Origin: Trichosporon coremiiforme
Taxonomy: Eukaryota > Basidiomycota > Tremellomycetes > Trichosporonales > Trichosporonaceae
Assembly: GCA_039545355.1 (NCBI GenBank)
Contig: BCJJ01000016.1
Location: forward strand, 1-64,000
Reading direction: 5' to 3'
Length of the DNA: 64,000 nt
Shown: positions 10,007 to 21,515 of the stretch, piece by piece
Position numbering within the stretch: position 1 is the stretch's first letter
How the letters are laid out: every line of letters begins with the position of its first letter
Notes under the pieces: generated by a model
What the model saw: only the letters and a program-made list of their open reading frames with translations
Database searches by the model: none
Told to the model about the DNA's origin: nothing
Program-made: the position numbers and the translations under genes

Positions 10007-11865
10007 TTAAACGCTCATCTCGCCACAGATCGGGGTCTGGAACAACTCCTGCCTCTGCGCAAAGTTGAGGTCTTTGCGGGACACGAGCCAGGAGAGCTTC
10101 GCAAAGGCCGCCTCATGCGTCATGTCGAAGCCGGGCAGGACGCCGATAGAGAGCAACGTCGTGCCGAGCGCGTAGAGCGGGTAGATGTTGGGGATGTGGC
10201 CTGTCAGTAGAACACCGGGGACGGACGCCGAGGGAGGTATGGCGGAGGGAAGGGAAATGGGGAAGTGAGGAGGGGGGGATATAAGATAGAAGCAGACGCC
10301 GAAAGTGAGTGGACCGCCAGTGAGAGCGCGAGGAACATGCACGTGTCGGGAGGCGTGGGCCGGGTTGAGGGAAGGAGCAGGGCGAGGCGCGGAGGCGTTC
10401 CAGGAGAAGGGAGAGCCGACGAGTGGCCCGATGCAGTGTCGGGAAGAGGTTGACGTCCGATGAGCGTGTGCGACGGATCGGGGAGGCGTGTGCCGCATTG
10501 CAGAGCAGAGTGCCACAGGGAGGGACCAGCCGTGTATGCGGGATGTGCGCGGTGTGTGAGGGTGCGGTGAGTTTCGGCAAGGTGCGGCGTCAGCATGTGT
10601 TCCTTCATCACTGCTCATTACTCACAGGCACTGATAACAACCACGAGCAGCTCACGCTTCACCGCCGTCTCAAGGGCCTGCAGCACGCCCGTCTCCTCCT
10701 TTACCGGCATGTTGCCCGAGCCGAAGGCGGAAATGATGACGGCCTTGCAGTCCGGCATGCTGTGAATCTGCGCGCTGAGCACGTCGCCCGTGATACCCGG
10801 GTAGATGGCGCAGGAGAGCACGACGGGCTTGGTGTGCAATTTGATGAGTGGCGGAGGTCGAGCAGCAGATCGGGGCTGCAGGTACGGCTGGGCGGCTGGG
10901 GTCAGCGACGACTGGGGCAGCTACGCACAGATCTTGACGTTCAGCCTGATCCATGGCGGCACGGACGGGGTCTGGAACGCATCAAGCAGATTGGGGGACG
11001 CCTTCGTCGCACTGGTCGGAGTCAGTCAACACTATTCCAACCCTTGTCGGTCAGACTCACCGGCATCCCTGCAGGAACTGGTGGTAGAAGACGACACCGA
11101 CGCCGGCATACGGCAGTGTTCCGGCCACAAGAAGACTCTCGAGGAGGTTGTACCAACCATCGGAGCGCGGCTCCCTCAGCGGGATCTGCGCTCCCGTCAC
11201 GACAATCGGCTTGCCGGCCTCGGCGAACAGGAAGCTCAGGATCGAAGACGTGTACGCCAGCGTGTCGGTGCCGGAAAGCACGACGAAGCCGTCATACTCG
11301 TTCCAGTTCTGGTAGATGAGCTCGGCGATCTTGTTCCAGTCTGTTAAGTCAGCTTCTATACATCGAGCATGAGGGCTCCATGAAGCCATGCGTGGCACGG
11401 AGATTGGAAAGTGGATGCTGGGTGGAGTTTCCGGTTGGCTCGTAACGAGGCACGGTCCGCGATTCGGACAAGGCCGTGTCTCTCCTGAACTTTGTGCACA
11501 GTGGTAGACTCACCCTTGGGGGTCATCTCGCTCGAGTCCATGTGGTTCTCGAGATCAAGGATCTCGTACACGACAACGTCGTCCTTCTCGTTCAGTGGCG
11601 GGGTGCGCAGCTTCGGGTACCGCAGGTCGTGGGCGCCATTGTTGTGAGAGTCACGCTTCGGCTCGACCGGCTTTGCGAACACTGCCGCCGGAGCATCGGA
11701 GAGCTGCGGGTGCTGCCGGATCCGCTTGAAGAAGATGTCGCGCGCCCACGGCTCGGAGATCGGAGCATAGCCCTTGGACGTCGGCTCTGAGGCAATCGTG
11801 CCGCCAGTGCCGAGGACGAGGACGGTGTGCTCCGTGACGCCGGGAGGAGCTGGGGAGTAGGACAT
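10007..11865 (-). CDS. Type I (cytosolic) L-asparaginase
   Basis: Hydrolyses asparagine to aspartate and ammonia; no signal peptide, so probably cytosolic. Exons 11865-11514, 11340-11061, 11011-10929, 10895-10626 and 10200-10007 give 392 aa. The nucleophile motif GTGGTIAS (Thr23), the second catalytic motif SGTDT (Thr142, Asp143), the lysine of AGKPIVVTGAQIPL (about Lys161), DAFQTPSVPP, YPGI, FGSGN and GFDMTHEAA all match bacterial type I/ASPG-like asparaginases. The third intron (10928-10896) must be about 33 nt: apart from its TAG the frame is open straight through. Intron 1 (173 nt) and intron 4 (425 nt) are far longer than the rest. At the last junction SAC joins HIPNIY directly, two or three residues shorter than the C-x-x-G-x-V/I-P-N segment expected, so a tiny exon may be hidden in intron 4. 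No ankyrin tail is present. Confidence 0.82.
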
Positions 11866-12520
11866 CGCAGCAGGTGGAGGTGGAGCGGGAGTGGGGAGAT
11901 CGGAGTTGAGGTCGGCTTTGTGATGGTCCGATGCTGTGAAGACTTCTCGAACAACGAGGACTGCTGAGATGCGACGATGCGACGATGTGATGAGCTGGGG
12001 ACGAAAAGATAGCGCGCAAGGAGGGCAGGGATAGATATACGAACGACCCATGTCAACAGTCCGGTAGCCGCTGAACACTACCCCACGGGGGGTCATGATA
12101 GCATTGCCAATGGGACCCCGAAAATATCCCATCCCACTCTGAAGATGGGATAAAACGATCGCAGAGAGCGCCGAACTCGGCATCGACAGCGCTCTGCTCG
12201 ATACATGGTGTGTTCGAATCGTGCGCATTCGTGATAGGGCGAAACATGCATAATGGGGGGACTCTGCGACTATGGTTTCCTACGGAGATGCGAAGCGGAA
12301 GAGGTGCGCCCGCGTCCTCGTCCGGGTTACTCTCCCCGCACTCGTGGAGCAAAGCGGCTCGGCGGCATCCACGCTCCCCCGAATAGCCTAACTGCACAAC
12401 AAAGAGCTCGTCTATAGTACTTTCCTCGAGCTGTCCTCGTCTTCTCCTTCCTGGCTCACCCTCCTCAACATCCAACTAAACTGACCCACGCCGCGGCGTC
12501 GAGCCAGCTGCTGGAGAGGT
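11866..12520 (-). promoter_or_regulatory. Asparaginase upstream region and RAE1 3' flank
   Basis: About 655 bp without a supported gene. It should contain the asparaginase promoter and the RAE1 3' UTR. No canonical TATA or other motif is assigned. Confidence 0.4.
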
Positions 12521-13841
12521 TCACTTCTTCTTCCTGTTGACCTCTTCCGGCTTGACGGGGTGGAGCATGATCTTGGTCGCCGGCGGGTTCGCGGGCGGGA
12601 CACCACCGTGACCCTTCGACCAGTCATAGGAGAAGGCGTACGCAAGGATCTCTTGCGTGTGGTTGAACGCGGTCGAGACCACTGGTGTTCCCCAGACGGG
12701 GTTCGGGCGAGCCTCGGGGTCGCCGTTTCCGAGGTCCTTCGCGGAGTACGCTGGACGTTAGTTCTGACCCAGAGTGGAAAAGCGGTTAACTCACACTTGA
12801 GCTTCGTACGAGCCATGCCGTCCCAGAAGGTAAGGGATCCGTCGCCGCCTCCAGTGCAGAAAGTGCCCTGCGTCTGGTGGAAGGAAATCGTGTTGATGGG
12901 GAAGACGTTCTGAGATCCCGTGACGGCGGGCGACCCGGGCATGGATCCGGTAGGGATGTCGATACGGTGACACTTGAACGAGAAGTTCTTCCTGTGCGAG
13001 GTTAGCGACAGCAAGTCAAGGAAACCTACTTCTCGTCCGACTGGTGAGCGTACTGGATACCGATACGGCCTTCGATAGAGCCGATGGCGTATCCGTCTCC
13101 TCCGACGCTCTGGGGGAAACACGAGATGACGCGCGTCTGCCACTTGAGCGGGCTCTCGATCTGACGGTACTTCGTGAAGGGGTTGGCGAGGTCGTAGATG
13201 TGCACCTGGCGATCGGCGGTTCCGACAACGCAGATCTTATCCGTAGCATCCATGGCGTATGCCCGGTCGGTCAGATCCAGCGTGTTCAGAGGATTCGGAC
13301 TCCTCAGGTCCCAGTACTGCCTTGTTAGTTCGCGCGGGAAGCCTGCGTAACTCACCTTCAGCTTCTTGTCCCATCCGGCCGTGATCAGGATCGAGTTGCC
13401 GTTCGTCTCGACGAAACGGACGCACTTGATCGGCGCATCGTGCGCAGCAACCTGCTGCGCCTGTCCCGTGCTCAGGTCAAACATGCGGGCGGCATTGTCA
13501 CATCCTGCCGAGATGAGGTGGGATCCATTCTGACATTAGCTCGATAGACATCGGTGCACCCTACCTTGGTCCACGTCAGGTCGAGCACGGGAGCCTCGTG
13601 CTGGTACATGGCCTTGGGCTCGGACTGACCCTGGGAGTTGACATTGTAGAGACGGACCTGGGGCGTCAGCGTGTGCGCATGGTGGTTGATGGCGGCGGCA
13701 AACAACAAAACTTACAATGTTGTCCCAAGAGGCGACACCGAGAATGTCCTGGGTCGGGGAGAAGGCGATCTTGGACACCGAGTCTCCAGGCGGCTGGACG
13801 AGCTCGATGTCCTTCTGCACGGGGCGGAAGCTGCTCATCAT
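12521..13841 (-). CDS. RAE1: mRNA export factor Rae1/Gle2, WD40 protein
   Basis: Nuclear-pore-associated seven-bladed beta-propeller that binds the GLEBS motif of Nup98 and acts in mRNA export and spindle assembly. Six exons: 13841-13716, 13657-13565, 13529-13356, 13316-13030, 12991-12795 and 12750-12521, giving 368 aa, the usual length for this family. Diagnostic stretches are DIELVQPPGDSVSKIAFSP, APVLDLTW, LISAGCDNAARMFDL, YWDLRSPNPL, CVVGTADRQVHIYDL, RIGIQY and ISFHQTQGTFCTGGGDGSLTFWD; the C-terminus ends KPEEVNRKKK. Introns are 35-58 nt and every joint keeps a WD40 strand intact. A second Met codon directly follows the first; either may initiate. It is divergent from HGH1. Confidence 0.92.
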
Positions 13842-14096
13842 CTTGGGCGACGGCGATGAGTGGGAGGGACGAGGCAGCGACTGGACAGAGGACGATGATA
13901 ATCGCCCCGCGTCGAGTGTCGTCAGTAGTCACAGAGAAACAATCGTTGTGCCCCGTGCCTGAGCACCCGTGGGAAAGTAGCCCAAAAGTTGGCCTCCGCT
14001 TCGGTCTCTGGGTCTGACCTCATCGGCCTGTTCTGGGATGTTCCGTGCTTGCTTATTTTCATCTTGTCCATCTCACAACCAGCAACGCCAACAACG
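13842..14096. promoter_or_regulatory. Shared divergent promoter RAE1 / HGH1
   Basis: 255 bp separate the two start codons, nearly the same spacing as UTP4/TFB4. No TATA box is evident, as is common for housekeeping pairs. Confidence 0.5.
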
Positions 14097-15752
14097 ATGA
14101 GCGAACTGACGCAACTATTCGAGTTCTTGAGCTCGCCCAACCCGGCAGCCCGCCAGATCGCCCTCAAGAACCTCATCGGCCACACCCCAAAGGGCGACCC
14201 CCAGCGCGACATCTTCATCCCCTCCAGCTTTGCCCCGGCCCCTGGAGACTCCGGCAGCGCCGACGGCGGCGGCCTCCTCCCCAACAAGCGCAAGGAGGGT
14301 TCGGAGCAGGACGAGGTCAAGATCAAGGCGATCCAGGACCTGGCCAACCTGTGCCGCGACCAGGCGGCGATCGCGCACGATGCCCTCTCGGCGCTTATCA
14401 ACCTGACCGACAGCCTGCCCGTCTCGCGCCAGCTGATGCAGCCCGAGTTCCTCGTCTGGCTGGTGTCCTACACTGCCGTGAGTTGTAAAGACCTTGCCAG
14501 TGAACTGACGGCAGAACGCGACCTCGCCCCTGTCGCCGCTGACGGCCATGCTGCTGAGTAACCTGACGAGCCACACCAGCCTTGTCCCGCAGATCGCCAA
14601 GCTGCAGATCCCCGTCGTCTCCATGCCCAAGTCGAAGAACTACCCGCCGTACTACCTTCCCGCGTGCGCTAGCTCTTCGTCAACGATCCACCCCGACTTC
14701 CGTGACCCCGCCTTCGTTCCCCCGAACGCTGAGGTGGGCCAGGAGCCCGAGCGCGATATTGAGGGCCTGCGTGCCCTCGTCGCTGCGTTCGAGGACGGCG
14801 CCTCCGACGGCGTGAAGGAGGGCAAGGGCAAGCGAAAGGGCGATGTCAACTTCCTTGCCTCTGTGTTTGCCAACATCTCCATGCTCCCCGCCACGCGCAA
14901 CCTGCTTCTCACGCCTCAGCCCGCCTTCCCCGCCCCCAGCTCGGAGCGGACAGACAACGACGAGCCTCTCCTTGCCAAGATCTCGGTCTACACCGAGCAC
15001 CCCGACACGATCCGCCGCGGCGGAGCTCTGGGGACGATCAAGAACTGCGCCATGGAGCGCGGAACACACCCCTGGCTCCTGGCCACGGAGGACGAGCGCG
15101 TCAAGCTCCCCACGTCGGACGAAACGGTCCGCGGCGTCGACGTCCTGCCCTATGTTCTTGCCCCGCTCATGGGTCCCGAGGAGTACGACATGGACGAGAT
15201 GGAGCAGCTCCCCGAGACGCTCCAGTTCCTCGGCGCGGACAAGAAGCGCGAGCAGGACCCCGTCCTGCGCATGATGTGTGTGGAGATTCTGCTTCTCCTG
15301 GCGACTAGTGAGTGCGAGCGAAGCGAGCATTGACCGGAGCAGCGCCCGCTGCCCTGCCTGCGAGCAGAGACGACGGAGTAGGCGACTACACCGACAGCGT
15401 AGCTGTCGCGAGCTCAGCGGATTGCGAGACAGCTGCCATAAGGAACGCAAGCTAACAACCAGGCTACACGGGTCGCGAGACGCTCCGCCAGCGGGGCGCC
15501 TACTACGTCGTGCGCGAGGCGCACAAGGCCGAGTCGGACCAGAACATCAAGGACGCGATCGAGCGCCTCGTCTCGCTCGTGCAGGGCGAGGAGGGTCGCG
15601 AGACTCGCCAGGACACGATCGACGATATCGTCAAGAAGGTCCAGGAGCCTACCGGTGCCGTTCCCCCTGCGGAGGCTGCGGAGGACCTGCGGAAGGAGGA
15701 GCGCAAGGAGCGCAAGGAGGACGAGGACGACATGGACGTCGTCGAGGTCTAA
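14097..15752 (+). CDS. HGH1: Hgh1 homologue (eEF2-folding chaperone, FAM203 family)
   Basis: Armadillo/HEAT-like cytosolic protein that, in yeast, recruits the TRiC chaperonin to newly made elongation factor 2. Three exons: 14097-14477, 14515-15307 and 15463-15752, giving 487 aa. Family features are the N-terminal helical repeats (ELTQLFEFLSSPNPAARQIALKNL, DLANLCRDQ, ALSALINL), the central VNFLASVFANISMLPATRNLLL and GALGTIKNCAMERGTHPWLL motifs, the acidic DVLPYVLAPLMGPEEYDMDE, and the terminal GRETLRQRGAYYVVREAHKA with IERLVSLVQ. An acidic/lysine-rich tail ends the protein. It is about 90 residues longer than yeast Hgh1, mainly through a charged insert near residues 70-85 and this tail. The second intron, 155 nt, is long for the region and contains the palindromic-looking GAGCGAAGCGAGC at 15316-15328. 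Confidence 0.9.
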
Positions 15753-18499
15753 GCCGCGTGCAGCGAGCCCTCGTTCTCTACAAAAGCAGAGCGAGTTCTG
15801 AGCCAGGGTGGGTTGGGCACTGGGTGAGCGTGCCCATGTGTGACGCCCAGATCGAGTTTGCTCAAGCTCGATACCCCTGCTCGGCCTGAGGTGCCGATCA
15901 TAGCGCCTATGTCTCACTCCAGGCCTGGACCAGGAGCACGCACGGTGCCTCAATCCAGGACCTTGGTACGCAAACCCACATGCATTGACGCAAGATAGCA
16001 TTCACGACGAGCACATGCGAGCGCAGCGAGCGCCTAAGTGCGAGGCGAGGCACGGCGGTGAGAGAGGGGAGACTAACGCAGCCCCGAAGGCTGGGATGGC
16101 CGAGGACTGACTGAGGACTGACGGATGGGAGGCCGCGTGCGACGGTTGGGCCCGAGTGACTGATCACGACTGACGACGTACTGAAGTGCAGACCTGGTGC
16201 AGATCTCGACCGTGTCTCGGTTCTCGGCCAAACAGGCATCGTGACAGGTTTCGGAGCTTGCTCCAAGACGTACGCGCGACATGCCCGACGCGTCTACGAC
16301 GCATGACCCAGGTCCTCATACTGTAAGTCGATGGACAAGTGGTGGCCATGGGTGGTATGGTGTCAACTTGAAACCGGCCTGTTTCAGCGTAACGCTCTTC
16401 ATCGGTTTTCATCCGCAAAAATCTCATCAAAAACTTGACCTCGAGAGTCCTCTGCACAATAAGATTTTCGGGGTGTTGTCAGATTTCAGTCCTTGCGTTA
16501 CTTGCAGGATCTTGAATGCGCGACCCAAACTCGTGGAGCCGCCGGCGTCACGGTCCTGACCCGGCGGTTTGGACTCGAAGCGAGGAATGCCCACCCCCTG
16601 GCGTTCTGTATTCAATGAAAAGAACGGCGCGTACCTCTCTGTCCTGTTCTCTGCTCTACCTGTGTGTACCTGCGTCGCCGTATGACGTCGCTGCAGAAGT
16701 CAGCGGCGATGGACGAGTGGGGCCGAATGCGTGACTGACTTATACTCTCCGGCTCCACTGTGCGGTGAGACTACAGTGAGCGGCTCCACTCTGTACGAAA
16801 CACTTTTCATGACCTGCAGGACACGGGGCTTGCCGCGGTACGTATCATCGTGACTGGAGTACGGGACAGTCTAAGACTGGTCGTGTGCTGTACACGGGCA
16901 GTCGGAGCATCGAGCCGAGCCGAGCCGGGCTCTCAGCACTCGACCTCCGTCGAGTTCCAGTCATCGCTGGTCAGAAATCTCGTCACGCCCTCTTTCCTCT
17001 CCATTTCTCAGTATTCACAAACCGGCAACTACAGTATGAGCTGCAGGATTCTGCGATGAGAGATTCGAGTCGGCGGCGACTTTCAGTCGAGTCGAGTGAG
17101 AATCCGAACGGTATGGAGGAATATATCGCGAACTGCGATCTGATCTGCAATCTGCGACGCGTGGTGCAGCGTGGTGATAGACGCGTGCTGATGATGTCAC
17201 AGCGGGGCTGCCAGTCGGATTGTCGACTCCGCCACCTACGCATGTCTTGCCACTTATCGTCACGGATGCGCAACCCTCGCGCACCAATGGGGGCAGCCTG
17301 GGAACAGTGACATCGGTGGCGGAGAAGCTACATAGACTAGGTGGCAACGGTTGACAGAAGGGGGAGACAAGGTTTCCCGCCCAGGTAATCCGGGACCACG
17401 GTGCGCAACGGTGTAAATCGCAGTTCTCTCACTCCTTGCTATGCAGACGACGAGTGGCTGTACACTTCGCTTCAGTTTGAGCATCGCCGGCGCTGTGCCA
17501 GTAGCCTGCATCCTCTGCATCTCGCTTCTGAGAGTGAATGCGGACCGGTGTACGGCTGCAAGCGAGAGGTGTCCGCGTGCCTCGCTGAGATATACCTCCG
17601 ACACCGGCGCCGCCGTAGAGTCCGGCCCGGACCTCCCGAAGTCTATCTACCTTCCGCCACCGCCGAAAATCCCTCAAGCCCCGTCTGTCCTAGCTGTCCT
17701 AGCAGTCAATCGCACACGCTACAGCGAGGGCGTCCACTGCGGCGTGCGGCGTTCACATACACGTTGAGCTTTATGCACGTTTCATATGAACTCATCGACG
17801 TCGCAATACTCAACGCAATGCAGTGCGTCAAAGTGCAGACGAGGTCCAGACTTGTGCGCAATGCAGTAAAGTTCTGCAACTTTCGGTGCGAATGTCTGCG
17901 TCGCTCTGACCTTTTGAAGTGGTACGCGTCTGCCAGGATCGCCGTCGCCCAGGATGTGCTCGGTCCAAGGGCAGAGACGGCAGAGTTGTTGGCAATCATG
18001 CCCCCCTAGCCCACCGGTACCTGTCCGCATTCCAGACTGGGGCTCTCCTGGTCCGATAACACCAACACTCGGTCTACGTCCAATGGCTCGGTCTAATCAT
18101 GCTCTAATTGCCTGGAATAGAATCAACACCAAGCGAGCATGCACAAAGATAAGCTCTGGGCGACGAGGGCTAATGCTTGACACGGGCCATCTGATCGCTG
18201 TCAAGTCCTCGATTGCTGACGCTCGCTCTCTCCCACGCACGCTCCCTTAGCACGCCCTCGATCCTCGAGTCGATTGACGATCGCGATGCATAGTCCCCCG
18301 TTTGAGCAATGGGTGGCGGCGCAGGGGCCATGAACGTGTTGAATGGTGGTTGCGGAGGATGGACCCCGCACTCGAGATGGAAAACGGGTCGCGATAAAGT
18401 GTGCACAAGTGCGTCGGGTGTGTGCAGTGTGTGGGTATTAGGGGCGATTAGGGTTGGGACAAGGACGACAAGGACGCGGCTGAACCTGACTATGCGGTA
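15753..18499. other. Intergenic region without recognised genes
   Basis: About 2.7 kb with only short, overlapping, mutually contradictory ORFs. No family motif, tRNA B-box in a plausible context, or transposon end was seen. GAGCGCAGCGAGC occurs at 16019-16031. Two TTAGGG-like strings occur at about 18437-18456 but no telomeric array. Confidence 0.4.
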
Positions 18500-19489
18500 A
18501 TAAAACTTTTGCGAGCGAATTGATTGGTCCCCCAGTCAGTCCACCCAGGGATCGTCGCGTGGCCCCCGCCGACGCCCCTATCGCACCCCGCTGTGCCCGC
18601 CAGCCCGCAAGCCCGCTCAGTCTGGCCCGAGACTCTTCACACCACCTCGTCCACTCCCTCCATCGCACTCTCTCTCAGTCACTTAGCGACCCGCTTCTTG
18701 CAACACCCAACTGCTCAACCCATACCCACCCTCTTGCTCGCCTCACCGCCTGTCAAGAGTACCCACTGTCGACGACTGCTCCCAGCCAGTCCAAACAACA
18801 CCCCTTGCCAAGTCAACCGACAGCCTTCCCCGGCTCACGAACATTCGATGAAAAAGTCTAAACTTCCTTGTAGTGGCTCAAGTAGTGTAAAGGTGGACGT
18901 ACGAGCGTGAGTAGTCCCTCCTAACGTGGTCACGATCGAAGCAGCGCGACCATCAACGAAGAGAGAACCGGCGCTGACATGTCGCTCCAACACCACCGAC
19001 GTTGCGCAAATATTCCCTTGAACCGTGCCTTCCTCCATCGCCGAACACCCTTTGTGTCCGCCTTCTCCGCCGCTCATCGCTTAATACCCACCGTCTGACC
19101 CGTCGATCACCTCCTCTTCCTGTCACCTCTTGCGCTATTTTGCATTCCTCTTTTCACTCTTCGCGTCCATCAACGTCTTCCCCGCCATTGTTATGCTTGT
19201 CACCAACAGCCGATCAACCCGTTCGTCCCAACTCCGCTCATTGATTTGCACCCTCCTCGCTAGCGGCGAGAAGCCCCCCTAATTTGACTCAATCTCTACG
19301 AGTCTTTCTTGCGCTTTCGCGCGCCTCTCCTCGCTGCTCGAACCGCAGCTGCAGCTGAACAAGCCGCCCCTTACATGGGATAATAGCTTTCCACGCCCCG
19401 CACAGCAGAACGTCCTTACACCGGGATCTCTGCCGTTCCTCCTACCCTCTCCTACTCCTACCTAACCTACCACCTCTCCGTTCGTCAAG
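18500..19489 (+). promoter_or_regulatory. Long pyrimidine-rich leader/promoter of the uncharacterised gene at 19490
   Basis: Almost 1 kb of C/T-rich plus-strand sequence with several GTGAGT-like donors (for example at 18907) leads directly to the start codon at 19490. It looks like a long 5' UTR, possibly containing a leader intron. Short ATG-started frames here could act as upstream ORFs but none is supported. Confidence 0.4.
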
Positions 19490-21515
19490 ATGAACGCTAT
19501 CCGCTCTCTCCCCCTCATCAACCGTCCCTCCCGCTCGAGCTCGCCCGCTCCGACCCACGTCACGGCTCAGGGCTTGACCATGCTGCCCCCCGCGGTTCCC
19601 GACCGCAAGGTCGCCGCCATGGCCGGTCTTGCCGGCATGCCTTCGGGCGCTGGCACCCCCGGCTCTGCGACTCCTCGCTCCAGCTCAGTCGGCAAGAGGG
19701 GTCCGAGCCCCCCTGCCAGCCGCGGGGGGACGCCGCGCACGAGCAGCAGCCCTCTGCCTGGCGGCGGCACCGAGACGCCTCAGGGCGGTTACATGGACAT
19801 CATCGGCATGCGCCTCAACGAGACTGTCAACAAGGCTTGCGCTGGCGTCGATTTCAAGACGAAGAAGGGCTTCAAGAAACGAGCCGGCTGGTCCATCGGC
19901 GAGTGCATCGCTCAGTGAGTAACCCCATCGCATGCGCCGTGACTCGAAATTTCGAGCTAGGCTGTGCCTCGAATTGTGTCTGATTGCTGTGCCGAATGCT
20001 GACTCCTCCCGCAGCGAGCTGCCTGCCCCGCCCGCCGACACCTACCTTCTTCGTGCCATTCTGCGCACGGCTGTTCGCTCGCTGTCCATCTATGTTTCAC
20101 GCCTTGACTCGCTCCTCCTGCCCGCCCTGTCTGACCCCCAGTGGGTTGCGCCCCTGAACCTGACGCCTTCTGCGGCTCAGTCCCCCCTCAACCCGGCCCA
20201 GGCCTTTGCCGTCACCGTGGCCCAGGCCGCGTGGGAGACGTGCGAGAAGCTGGAGCAGATGCTCGAGACGGTCGACTATCCGCGCTTCGTCGAGGACACG
20301 CTGCGCCCTACCATGGACAAGTTTGACCTCGTCGTCGGCAAGGTCGTCCGGCCCCTTCTCTCCTCGCTGAAGGGCGAGCTTGAGGGCAGCCTCAGCAAGA
20401 CTGCTGGCGTTGCTCCCAAGACCCCTGCCGGTCCGGCGACTGTCCAGGCCGTCTCTGCTGACCACCACCACGTGCCGGTCACCAGGGAGAAGAGCAACCA
20501 GGGCCTGCCGCGGGTCGTGAAGGAGACTTCGAGCGGCGGCACCACGCGCGTGCTGCAGATCCCCGCCTGCCTCCAGCAGTTTGCGAGCCGTGTCGACGGT
20601 GCGCGCAAGGCATTTGAGATCATTGCTGGACCCTGCAGCCACGACGGAGAGGGCTGGGTCGCCAAGGTCGTTGTTGCCGTTGTGTGGCGTGGCATGCGCC
20701 TGATCAGCGACAGTGACACGTTCCACCTCGGCTTAAACCGTGTCCCTTCGGCTGGCAACGTCAACAAGGCGCTCCACGCCCTGGGCAAGGAGACGACCCC
20801 CACTGTTGTCGCCCCGCCCTCGCTGGCCAAGATCACCAACATTCTCCCCTCGCGCAGCGCGTCGCGCCCTGCGTCGCCTCCGCGCCAGGCTGACCCTGCC
20901 ACCCACGCCCTCATGTCGTTCGAGGGTCTCGTGAAGCGCCTCGTTACCGGCCTTGTCCAGCCTCCCACTGCTGCGCCTACTGCGACCGACTCAGCCGACC
21001 AGGAGGCTGAGTACATTGCGCGTGAGGCGCTGTCCGAGGCGTGCGAAGGTCTCCACAGTGCTGCCATCGCTTCGGCTGCGCTGCACGGGGACAACGGGGC
21101 GACCCGGATCCTGAACAGCGTTCGCCGCCTGCGCGACGACATTGACGAGGACTCGGAGGAGAAGCTTGACGATGCGCTCGAGGACCTGCCGTCGGTCACC
21201 CTGTTCGGTACGATCCGGCGCCGTGCCAACGCCTCGCTCGCCTCGCTGCCGACCGAGCAGGCACTGCAGATCCGCTCGCCCGCCGAGTTATGGAACTGGG
21301 CTCCTGGAGAGTACGAAGCTAAGGTTGTCTCTGGCTTTGGGCCCGCCGAGGAGTGGGGACCCCGCGTCGCCCGGGCGCTCAAGCCCGAGGTCGAGCGCGT
21401 GCTTGCCCTGCTGGCCAAGCACGACGGTCCCACGCTCGATGCAGTGGACTGGGTTCGCGCCCTAGGTGTTGCCCTTGACGCGCGTACCGGCGTCAAGGTC
21501 AACGGTGTCGCCTAG
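19490..21515 (+). CDS. Uncharacterised 641-aa protein
   Basis: I do not recognise this family. Two exons, 19490-19914 and 20015-21515, join CIA-H-ELPAPPADTYLLRAILRTAV through a split CA|C codon. Strong codon bias and a long second exon show it is real. Residues 1-105 are Ser/Pro/Gly-rich and probably disordered. A basic, probably conserved segment MDIIGMRLNETVNKACAGVD followed by FKTKKGFKKRAGW lies at about 101-136. The rest is mostly helical: leucine-rich stretches near 150-260 and 270-330, a Pro/Ala linker near 400-420, then LMSFEGLVKRLVTGLVQ and helices to the end. No signal peptide, transmembrane segment or catalytic motif is visible. A scaffold or adaptor role is possible but is speculation. 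Confidence 0.85.

Noticed and set aside
12200..12230. GTTCGAATC string resembling a tRNA B box
   Set aside because: No acceptor stem, D arm or A box at the right distance; likewise for other TTCGA/TTCAA strings checked in the window.
18437..18456. TTAGGG-like strings
   Set aside because: Only two imperfect units, not a telomeric or subtelomeric array.
20276..21502. 408-codon minus-strand frame opposite the uncharacterised gene
   Set aside because: Ser/Arg/Thr-rich shadow; the plus frame is longer, spliced in frame and well biased.
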